Assembly (NCBI GenBank): GCA_045580165.1 | Contig: JAZNNG010000047.1 | Coordinates: forward strand, 1 to 11,204 | From: UBA4717 sp045580165 | GTDB lineage: Bacteria > Bacillota > Clostridia > Oscillospirales > CAG-272 | DNA: 11,204 bases | Direction: 5' to 3' | Shown here: positions 1-4,358 of the stretch, in pieces | Layout: each line of letters opens with the position of its first letter | Numbering within the stretch: the stretch's first letter is position 1 | Notes under the pieces: generated by a model | Told to the model about the DNA's origin: nothing | The model's database searches: none | Seen by the model: only the letters and a program-made list of their open reading frames with translations | Translations under genes and position numbers: made by a program

Positions 1-76
1 ACAAAAGCAACACAGCAACAAGCAAAACGGCAACTGCCGCCAGCAAATCGCCAAAACTCGGTTTCGTGCGGAACAT
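1..76 (-). CDS. N-terminal fragment of a small membrane-anchored protein, possibly NusG domain II-like
   Basis: Only the first 25 codons lie in the window; the gene runs off the left edge. The start is the ATG at 74-76, preceded on the minus strand by AAAGGAG with about 6 bases of spacing, and a promoter lies just upstream. The protein begins MFRTKPSFGDLLAAVAV and continues into an uninterrupted hydrophobic stretch from about residue 10, so it has a short basic N-terminus followed by a membrane anchor or signal peptide. Small Clostridia proteins with a NusG domain II often begin this way (a short GD-containing segment, then one membrane helix). That assignment is a guess from the N-terminus alone. 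The existence of the gene is well supported by the promoter, ribosome binding site and hydrophobic reading frame. Confidence 0.6.
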   Translation of the reverse strand, partial: MFRTKPSFGDLLAAVAVLLVAVLLL

Positions 77-105
77 AACGCTCTCCTTTCATAAGTTTTA
101 ATAAT

Positions 106-134
106 ATTATAGCAAAAAAATGAAGGAATTGCAA
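106..134 (-). promoter_or_regulatory. Promoter of the left-edge minus-strand gene
   Basis: Reading on the minus strand, a perfect TATAAT -10 box (106-111) is preceded by TGC, making an extended -10. A TTGCAA -35-like hexamer (129-134) lies 17 bases upstream. The predicted transcription start is near 99, giving a leader of about 23 bases containing the AAAGGAG ribosome binding site. This is a standard vegetative sigma-A-type promoter. Confidence 0.7.
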
Positions 135-171
135 GTAAAAAAGCGTTTTTTAACAAAAAGAAAGCCACGGA

Positions 172-203
172 TTGGCGTACCTGCGATAAAGCAGGTGCGC
201 CAA
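172..203. repeat. 13-bp-stem hairpin in the divergent intergenic region
   Basis: TTGGCGTACCTGC (172-184) pairs with GCAGGTGCGCCAA (191-203) across a GATAAA loop. Twelve pairs are Watson-Crick and one is a G-U pair. On the plus strand it is followed by a weak T-rich stretch (ACTTTTATT), and on the minus strand by CTTTCTTTTTG after a short gap. It lies between two divergent promoters, so no local gene needs it as a terminator. It may insulate the two promoters or be a leftover repeat. Confidence 0.6.
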
Positions 204-215
204 ACTTTTATTCCC

Positions 216-252
216 AACTCAATTTTGAGTTTATAACTCCTCAATTATTGAG
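216..252 (+). promoter_or_regulatory. Two tandem inverted repeats, candidate operator of the XRE-type regulator
   Basis: Two inverted repeats sit directly upstream of the -35 box. AACTCAA-TT-TTGAGTT occupies 216-231 and CTCAAT-T-ATTGAG occupies 240-252. Both contain CTCAAT facing TTGAG, and their centres are about 22 bp apart, close to two helical turns. The arrangement fits a dimeric regulator binding twice on one face of the DNA. The obvious candidate is the HTH protein encoded 75 bases downstream, acting on its own promoter. The inverted repeats are seen directly; the operator role is inference. Confidence 0.45.
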
Positions 253-255
253 AGG

Positions 256-284
256 TGGACAAATCGTCAAAAACTTGGTATAAT
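256..284 (+). promoter_or_regulatory. Promoter of the XRE-type regulator gene
   Basis: A TGGACA -35 hexamer (256-261) and a perfect TATAAT -10 box (279-284) are separated by 17 bases. Transcription would begin near 291. An 8-bp perfect palindrome, GACCGGTC (294-301), follows at about +4. The promoter overlaps the upstream in-frame GTG at 255, which excludes that codon as the translation start. Confidence 0.8.
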
Positions 285-326
285 ATAATCACAGACCGGT
301 CAAGTAATATATTTAGGAGAATGCAC

Positions 327-1370
327 ATGACATTTGGACAAACGATTAAAGCGCTTCGTAAAGAAGGCAATATGACACAAGAAAATCTTGCAGAACTTCT
401 TTCTATTTCTCCGCAGGCAGTCAGCCGTTGGGAAACAGATGTTGCTATGCCTGACATTTCTTTATTACCGCCGCTTGCCAATTTATTTAACGTAACCACC
501 GATTATCTGCTTGGAATGGAAACATACCAAAAGGATTTGAGAAAAGCGGAGTTTGACGAAGCATTCCACAAATATTGGGAACATGACGACAAAGAAAAGA
601 ATTATCAAATCGCCCTGCGTGCGGTTGCTGAATATCCGGGAAATATGGAGTATGTGGAATGGCTGGCATCGGCAGAGTATTATGTTGCTATGCCGACCTT
701 GGATAATAGTGAATATACGCGTTTGCTTGAAAGTTCAGCAAAACATTATAAATTGGTTTTGGATAACACCAAGGATTCAAAATTATATTCCAAAGCGTTG
801 TTCGGAATCGTTCTTGCACTTAGCTGTAATCAAAAAAAGGACGAAGCCAAACAATACGCTATGTTAGAAGAGGATGAGGAGAAAAGAGATGAGCTGCTTT
901 GTTGGTGCTTAGAGGGTGAAGAAAGGAAAAAGCATTGTCAGCACCTTACAAATACAAAATTAAATAGCTTTCTCTTCCAACTAAAATTCGGTCAAGACTC
1001 AATTGACGTGTATGATGCCATTGAAAAAATACTGTATATTATGTTTCCGGACGGTAATTTTCAGTATTATCACAATACTCTGCAATATAATTCTATCAGC
1101 AAAGCCTTTTGCTTCTGCAAAACACAGCAATATGACCGTGTATTGGAAGAACTGAAAAAAGCAAGGTTCCATGCTGAAGAAATGACAAAAATAAATCACC
1201 AAAAGACAATAAAGTTCACAGCTCCGCTATTTTCACTTATTGAAGAAGAGCATCCCGTTACAGATTCCGATATAACCGATATTGATGATTTCATTCGGTG
1301 TTTGAATAACAACCGTTGCTTTGATCCTATCAGGGGAACAGAGGATTTTAAAGCTTTGATGACATTATAA
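327..1370 (+). CDS. XRE-family (Cro/CI-type) HTH regulator with a long helical C-terminal region
   Basis: This encodes a cytoplasmic transcription regulator of 347 residues. Residues 5-65 form a classic HTH_3 domain: FGQTIKALRKE, then MTQENLAELL (helix 2, about 16-25), SPQAVSRWE (recognition helix, about 29-36) and a closing helix ending in TTDYLLGME. The remaining 280 residues are rich in alternating charged and aromatic helices and look like a TPR-like sensor or dimerisation region. No enzyme motif is visible there. The start at 327 is chosen because AGGAGA lies 6 bases upstream; the in-frame ATG at 321 is too close to that site and the GTG at 255 lies within the promoter. The gene is a single-gene unit ending before a palindrome-rich stretch. 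It is clearly AT-richer than its neighbours (positions 721-780 count 19 G+C of 60, against 33 of 60 for 5341-5400), which may mean horizontal acquisition. The regulator's target beyond its own promoter is unknown. Confidence 0.85.
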   Translation: MTFGQTIKALRKEGNMTQENLAELLSISPQAVSRWETDVAMPDISLLPPLANLFNVTTDYLLGMETYQKDLRKAEFDEAFHKYWEHDDKEKNYQIALRAVAEYPGNMEYVEWLASAEYYVAMPTLDNSEYTRLLESSAKHYKLVLDNTKDSKLYSKALFGIVLALSCNQKKDEAKQYAMLEEDEEKRDELLCWCLEGEERKKHCQHLTNTKLNSFLFQLKFGQDSIDVYDAIEKILYIMFPDGNFQYYHNTLQYNSISKAFCFCKTQQYDRVLEELKKARFHAEEMTKINHQKTIKFTAPLFSLIEEEHPVTDSDITDIDDFIRCLNNNRCFDPIRGTEDFKALMTL

Positions 1371-1396
1371 CCCAACTTCTGCTCGCGCGTGTTTTC

Positions 1397-1416
1397 GCTT
1401 TTGTGTCCACAAAAGC
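1397..1416. repeat. Hairpin just downstream of the XRE-type gene
   Basis: GCTTTTGTG (1397-1405) and CACAAAAGC (1408-1416) are exact inverted repeats separated by two bases. No T-run follows, so it is not a standard intrinsic terminator. It is the first of a run of palindromes filling 1397-1811. It may be the decayed edge of a repeat element or a 3'-end-stabilising hairpin for the XRE-type mRNA. Confidence 0.45.
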
Positions 1417-1440
1417 AGTGCTTGTCAGGAAAATTGACGA

Positions 1441-1593
1441 ACTATCGGGGCGCGCTAAATAAGCCTTCCCCAGTGGGGGAAGGTGGCAGCCGAAGGCTGA
1501 CGGATGAGGTGTCGTAAGCTCAAAGTAACTCCTCATCCACCGCTATCGCGGTCCCCCTTCTCCCACAGGAGAAGGCTATTTATCTCCCGACAG
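1441..1593. repeat. MITE-like palindromic intergenic element, about 153 bp
   Basis: The two ends are imperfect inverted repeats. The left end, ACTATCGGG followed by AAATAAGCCTTCCCC, mirrors the right end, which on the opposite strand reads ACTGTCGGG then ATAAATAGCCTTCTCC. Inside are nested hairpins: CCTTCCCC/GGGGAAGG (1464-1483), CAGCC/GGCTG (1487-1499), GGATGAGG/CCTCATCC (1502-1538), CCGC/GCGG (1540-1551) and CCTTCTCC/GGAGAAGG (1556-1575). There is no coding potential; open frames across it are low-complexity translations of the palindromes. Similar CCTTCCCC...GGATGAGG sequences recur, from memory, between genes in gut Clostridia. No clear target-site duplication was seen. Confidence 0.75.
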
Positions 1594-1634
1594 TACACCT
1601 AAAAGGTGTACCACATTCTACCTTGCTAGCAAGG
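1593..1634. repeat. Two adjacent palindromes between the MITE-like element and the terminator
   Basis: GTACACCT/AGGTGTAC (1593-1600 and 1604-1611, loop AAA) is followed by the perfect 14-bp palindrome CCTTGCTAGCAAGG (1621-1634). Neither has a T-run. They continue the unbroken run of hairpins and may be part of a larger composite repeat or structured RNA. No function can be assigned. Confidence 0.5.
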
Positions 1635-1640
1635 CGTGTG

Positions 1641-1680
1641 AAAAGGAGTACGAACAAATTGCTCGTACTCCTTTTGTTTT
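1641..1680 (+). terminator. Strong intrinsic terminator, probably bidirectional
   Basis: AAAAGGAGTACGA (1641-1653) pairs perfectly with TCGTACTCCTTTT (1663-1675). The pairing can extend inward by three more positions with one mismatch, and GTTTT follows. On the minus strand the stem also ends in TTTT. It is the best terminator candidate for the XRE-type transcript coming from the left and could also stop the ABC/LytTR/DUF3021 operon coming from the right. Confidence 0.8.
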
Positions 1681-1754
1681 AGGGCGGGGGTTGATCTCCC
1701 GCCGCATTATTAATATTATATTGTTTGCAACGGCGGCAGCAAGCCACCGCCCTA
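1680..1754. repeat. Second MITE-like palindromic element, about 75 bp
   Basis: The ends TAGGGCGG (1680-1687) and CCGCCCTA (1747-1754) are perfect inverted repeats. Two hairpins, GGCGGG/CCCGCC (1683-1703) and GGCGG/CCGCC (1732-1751), are joined by an AT-rich linker. The outermost TA on each side could be a TA target-site duplication, as produced by IS630/mariner-type elements, but it could also be part of the inverted repeat. There is no coding capacity, so any movement would depend on a transposase elsewhere. It is distinct in sequence from the 1441-1593 element. Confidence 0.65.
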
Positions 1755-1790
1755 CGATATTTCCTGCAGGTAAAACCTGCTTTATGGAAG

Positions 1791-1811
1791 ACACCCATTC
1801 GGGTGTTTTTT
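1791..1811 (+). terminator. Short plus-strand hairpin with T-run, no obvious partner gene
   Basis: ACACCC (1791-1796), loop ATTC, GGGTGT (1801-1806) and a run of six T up to 1811 have the form of an intrinsic terminator reading rightwards. A second small hairpin, GCAGGT/ACCTGC (1766-1780), precedes it. No plus-strand gene lies between it and the stronger terminator at 1641-1680. It may back up that terminator, belong to a lost gene, or block antisense transcription into the DUF3021 gene, which ends 14 bases further on. Confidence 0.5.
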
Positions 1812-1824
1812 CTTTTTGTCGGCT

Positions 1825-2268
1825 CTACTCTACGCTGTACTGTCTCTGGCTCAGCTTTTCGTTAAGCTTTGTCGTGCTTTTCTTGGTTATGAGATAAATC
1901 AGTACCCATATAACCAAATAGCCAAAAACAAAAATGCCCGAGAACACCAAGATGGGTGTCAATCCAAGCTCAAGCCATCCGTTTATGAGGTACGTAGCAA
2001 GATAAGCGGCGTACAAAACTGCGCCGTGAATCAGGATCGCCACCATTAGGGGAAGGCGCTCAATCTGATAAATAACGTTCATCCCCCCTGCGATAAACGC
2101 AAGCGCAGTCAGCGAAAATATACCGACGCAGACCTCATTAACACTAAGCGTTTTGACCACGCCTGCTCGGTCAAATATCAGATACAACACCGCCAGGACC
2201 AAGGGTCCAAAACCGCAGACCGTCAGTCCGCGACGCAAAAATTCCAAAACAGACCTTTTCATATTCAC
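1825..2268 (-). CDS. DUF3021-family integral membrane protein
   Basis: The 147-residue protein is almost entirely membrane-embedded, with four predicted helices at about residues 12-32, 45-65, 73-94 and 103-127. A short basic tail (KKSTTKLNEKL) would lie in the cytoplasm. The opening FLRRGLTVCGFGPLVLAVLY and the four-helix plan match DUF3021 proteins, which in Firmicutes are typically encoded beside a stand-alone LytTR regulator, as here. Members are thought to sequester or modulate the LytTR partner; that is a family-level idea, not shown by this sequence. The start is a GTG overlapping the LytTR stop (GTGA), 5 bases after an AAGGAGG site. The ATG two codons later is an alternative with longer spacing. 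It is the last gene of the operon. Confidence 0.85.
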   Translation of the reverse strand: MNMKRSVLEFLRRGLTVCGFGPLVLAVLYLIFDRAGVVKTLSVNEVCVGIFSLTALAFIAGGMNVIYQIERLPLMVAILIHGAVLYAAYLATYLINGWLELGLTPILVFSGIFVFGYLVIWVLIYLITKKSTTKLNEKLSQRQYSVE

Positions 2269-2702
2269 TCATACCTCCTTCTTATCTCCGCAAAGCAACG
2301 CCTCGAAACGTATTCCTTGTATCCGCATCTGAAAACCGCGTCCACGCCGCCGCTGAACGCCGCATCAAAGCGAAGTATTCGATGCTCGTTTGCGATAGAA
2401 GATTTGTTTATGCGTATAAAATAAGACGGCAGAATATTCTCCAAATCGCGAAGCCTGTCCTGCAAACGATAATGTGTGCCCTCCGTATCAACGGCAATGA
2501 CTTTTCTGTTGATAACCGTGATGCATTCGATATCGTCAAACGTAAGTCTTCGCATCTCGTCATCTGTGTATCCCACAATACTGTCTGCGCCCGAAAAGCC
2601 GCGGACGAGATTTTCTATCTGCTCCGTCAGAGCAGACGGCGAATGGACTATCGCAACTATTTCTTCCTCCGCATCCTTATCGATAATGAGCTTGTATTTC
2701 AT
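2265..2702 (-). CDS. Stand-alone LytTR-domain DNA-binding regulator
   Basis: The protein has 145 residues. The C-terminal part, from about residue 50, is a LytTR DNA-binding domain. Its hallmarks include DIECITVINRKVIAVDTEG, the LPSYFIRINKSSIAN block (residues 91-105, matching the conserved F.RI.KS.IVN pattern) and a basic end, CFAEIRRRYE. The first 50 residues do not resemble a receiver domain, so this is not a classical two-component response regulator. LytTR proteins bind pairs of short direct repeats about 21 bp apart and usually activate transcription; a repeat with that spacing lies upstream of this operon at 4247-4273. The ATG has a GAGGT site close upstream. The gene sits 14 bases after the permease gene and overlaps the DUF3021 gene by 4 bases, which implies co-expression and probable autoregulation. 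Confidence 0.88.
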   Translation of the reverse strand: MKYKLIIDKDAEEEIVAIVHSPSALTEQIENLVRGFSGADSIVGYTDDEMRRLTFDDIECITVINRKVIAVDTEGTHYRLQDRLRDLENILPSYFIRINKSSIANEHRILRFDAAFSGGVDAVFRCGYKEYVSRRCFAEIRRRYE

Positions 2703-2716
2703 TTTACCTCAATACC

Positions 2717-3448
2717 TCACTGCTTTTTCATTTGTCCAAGGAAGCACAGAACCGCCACGACCGTTATACACACGCTATACAAAAGAACAATCAAAAGGTG
2801 TGGCACCGCGCCCTCAAAGTTCCCCTTGAGCAAGGCTCTTTCCATTTCAACCGCGTGAACGAATGGGAGCACTATCGCTATTTTATTGAATGCACCGCCA
2901 ACCAGACTCAGATCAAACCACACGCCCGAAAGCCACGCGGTGAGATTTGTTAGCAAAGCACCGCAAATGCCGCCCACCTGCTTAACACCGAGGATACTGC
3001 CGCACAAAAGTCCAAGAGAAATATTGAAAACGGCTATCGGTATTATTCCCATCACGGCATAAAAAACGTTTATACTAAACGTCAGCCCGAGGGGAATCGC
3101 AAGCATATAACATATAAGCGTCTGCCCGATGGCAATGGGCAAAAGGGGCAGCATATATCCGAGAATAAAATCAAGTCCGCTAAGCGGTGTGGTGTAAAGT
3201 CGCTGCAAAAGGGCGCTTTCGCGGTCCTTGGCGATCAAAGTCGCCGAAAACAGAGTCATAAACGACAGACCGAACACGGTTATTCCGGGAGTCAGAGTAT
3301 TTATTTCAAAAAGCTTTACGGGAATATTCGCCTGTATCGCGCTGAGAAGGTATAGGAGTACAATCGGAAAGCCCAGACCGAAGCCGAGATTTATGGGGTC
3401 GCGCAAGATCTCCTTCGCGCATCTTCTTGCAAAAGTCATTGTTTTCAA
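2717..3448 (-). CDS. ABC-2 type transporter permease
   Basis: The 243-residue polytopic membrane protein has about six hydrophobic segments, near residues 20-38, 54-73, 97-119, 126-152, 157-178 and 215-238. Between the second and third lies AKDRESALLQRLYTTPLSGLDFILGYML, the typical cytoplasmic coupling segment of ABC-2 permeases (the RE..TL..L..TPLS type). The substrate is unknown; such exporters handle drugs, peptides, lipids or polysaccharides. The likely start is a TTG at 3446-3448, 7 bases after AAAGGAGG and overlapping the stop of the ATPase gene (TTGA). The ATG three codons later lies 16 bases from that site and is less likely. It would form a 2+2 transporter with the upstream ATPase. 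Confidence 0.88.
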   Translation of the reverse strand: MKTMTFARRCAKEILRDPINLGFGLGFPIVLLYLLSAIQANIPVKLFEINTLTPGITVFGLSFMTLFSATLIAKDRESALLQRLYTTPLSGLDFILGYMLPLLPIAIGQTLICYMLAIPLGLTFSINVFYAVMGIIPIAVFNISLGLLCGSILGVKQVGGICGALLTNLTAWLSGVWFDLSLVGGAFNKIAIVLPFVHAVEMERALLKGNFEGAVPHLLIVLLYSVCITVVAVLCFLGQMKKQ

Positions 3449-4173
3449 AGCTCTGCCTCCTTTACGATAGTCACGAAGGCCGATTCAAAATCGCCTGCTC
3501 CGACCCTCTCTTTAAGCTCTGTGACGGTACCCTGTGCAAGCAGTCTGCCGTCCTTCATAATACCTATTCTATCGGAAAGCGCCTCGGCTTCCTCCATATA
3601 ATGAGTGGTCATAACGATGGTGACCTTGCCCCTGAGGGCAAGTATTATTTCCCAAAGGTCGTGTCTTGCAAGAACGTCAAGTCCGAGGGTAGGCTCGTCG
3701 AGAAACAGGATCTGAGGCTCGCTTATGAGCGCCATCGCAATACTGACGCGCCGCTGCCATCCGCCCGAAAGCTTCCCCGCTTTTCTTTTCATAACAGAGT
3801 CGAGAAAAAACTTTTCGGAAAGCTCGCTTATCTTTGCCTTTGTCCTCTCCTTTGAAAAGCCGTGAATACCGCAGATAAGCTCAAGGTTTTCCCAGACCGA
3901 AAGATTCGGAGCTACCGCCGTTTCCTGCGGTGATACGCCGATTATCCGCTTGATCTCCTGTGCCTGTGTGTTCATATCGTAGCCGCCGACCATTGCATCG
4001 CCCTCGGTCGCTTTTGTCAGGCAGGTAAGCATTTTTATAGTCGTGGTCTTTCCTGCACCGTTGATCCCCAAAAGCGAATATAGCTCCCCCTGCTCTATAC
4101 TTAGTTCAAGTCCGTTAACGGCGGTAATATTCTTATACCGCTTGACAAGCTTATGTGTATTTATAGCCTGCAT
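3445..4173 (-). CDS. ABC transporter ATP-binding protein (ABC-2 exporter type)
   Basis: The 242-residue nucleotide-binding subunit carries every core motif: Walker A GINGAGKT (36-43), Q-loop SPQ (Gln83), signature LSGGWQ (135-140), Walker B ILFLDE (155-160) and the switch histidine His191 in TTHYMEEAE. It would hydrolyse ATP on the cytoplasmic face to power the adjacent permease. The start at 4173 is chosen because GAGAAGGA lies just upstream and the protein then begins MQAINTHKLVKRY, the usual family N-terminus. The longer in-frame reading up to 4233 would run through the -10 box of the promoter. As the first gene of the operon it is followed by permease, LytTR and DUF3021 genes with overlaps or a 14-base gap. 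Confidence 0.93.
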   Translation of the reverse strand: MQAINTHKLVKRYKNITAVNGLELSIEQGELYSLLGINGAGKTTTIKMLTCLTKATEGDAMVGGYDMNTQAQEIKRIIGVSPQETAVAPNLSVWENLELICGIHGFSKERTKAKISELSEKFFLDSVMKRKAGKLSGGWQRRVSIAMALISEPQILFLDEPTLGLDVLARHDLWEIILALRGKVTIVMTTHYMEEAEALSDRIGIMKDGRLLAQGTVTELKERVGAGDFESAFVTIVKEAEL

Positions 4174-4203
4174 TTGTCCTTCTCCCCTCTCTGCTTTTAT
4201 ACT

Positions 4204-4209
4204 ATTATA
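4204..4209 (-). promoter_or_regulatory. Extended -10 of the ABC/LytTR/DUF3021 operon promoter
   Basis: On the minus strand TGC precedes a perfect TATAAT at 4204-4209, an extended -10 element. Transcription would start near 4197, about 24 bases before the ATPase start codon. The -35 region at 17-bp spacing (TGTCTT) matches the consensus poorly. A strong -10 with a weak -35 is typical of promoters that need an activator, which fits control by the operon's own LytTR protein. Confidence 0.65.
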
Positions 4210-4246
4210 GCACACAATCCCGAAAAAAGACATACATTTTGCCCCT

Positions 4247-4273
4247 TCGGTCGCGTGGAGCGTCTAATCGGTC
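4247..4273. promoter_or_regulatory. Direct repeat with 21-bp spacing, candidate LytTR binding site
   Basis: TCGGTC occurs at 4247-4252 and again at 4268-4273, exactly 21 bp apart. This is the spacing typical of LytTR-family sites (two short direct repeats two helical turns apart). The pair lies about -50 to -76 from the predicted start of the leftward operon, which encodes a LytTR protein, and about -51 to -77 from the predicted start of the rightward SGNH gene. The six-base core does not clearly match the published LytTR consensus, and a repeat this short can occur by chance. Confidence 0.35.
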
Positions 4274-4288
4274 ATAACACCCTCAAAC

Positions 4289-4317
4289 TTGACTTTTTTT
4301 GCCGTCTGTGGTAAAAT
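4289..4317 (+). promoter_or_regulatory. Promoter of the SGNH-hydrolase lipoprotein gene
   Basis: TTGACT (4289-4294) and TAAAAT (4312-4317) are separated by 17 bases, with TGG immediately before the -10 giving an extended -10. The predicted transcription start is near 4324, leaving a leader of about 35 bases before the ATG at 4359. The promoter looks strong by itself. It overlaps the upstream in-frame start at 4299, which is therefore not used. Confidence 0.78.
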
Positions 4318-4358
4318 ATGTGAGTAAAACAATTCTATATTGTCTAATAGGAGTTTAT

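Noticed and set aside
255..326. Upstream GTG start giving the XRE-type regulator 24 extra residues
   Set aside because: The stretch contains the -35 and -10 boxes and the predicted transcription start, while a good ribosome binding site precedes the ATG at 327.
1348..1536. Minus-strand open frame across the palindromic element
   Set aside because: It translates repeat DNA (proline- and leucine-rich, no ribosome binding site) and includes the end of the XRE gene in antisense.
1397..1680. Possible CRISPR array
   Set aside because: The hairpins differ from one another in sequence and length; there are no regularly spaced identical repeats and no cas genes.
1691..1897. Plus-strand open frame across the second repeat and the end of the DUF3021 gene
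   Set aside because: It crosses a terminator hairpin and a real gene on the opposite strand, with no coding features.
2382..2858. Plus-strand open frame of 158 codons opposite the LytTR and permease genes
   Set aside because: It spans the junction of two recognised genes on the other strand and has no family features.
3427..3855. Plus-strand open frame of 142 codons opposite the ABC ATPase
   Set aside because: It is a shadow of a gene with all ABC ATPase motifs intact.
4174..4233. Longer N-terminus for the ABC ATPase
   Set aside because: It would cover the operon's -10 box; the family N-terminus starts at 4173 behind a ribosome binding site.
4299..4358. Upstream start giving the SGNH lipoprotein 20 extra residues
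   Set aside because: It overlaps the promoter, and only the ATG at 4359 gives a proper lipoprotein signal peptide with a ribosome binding site.
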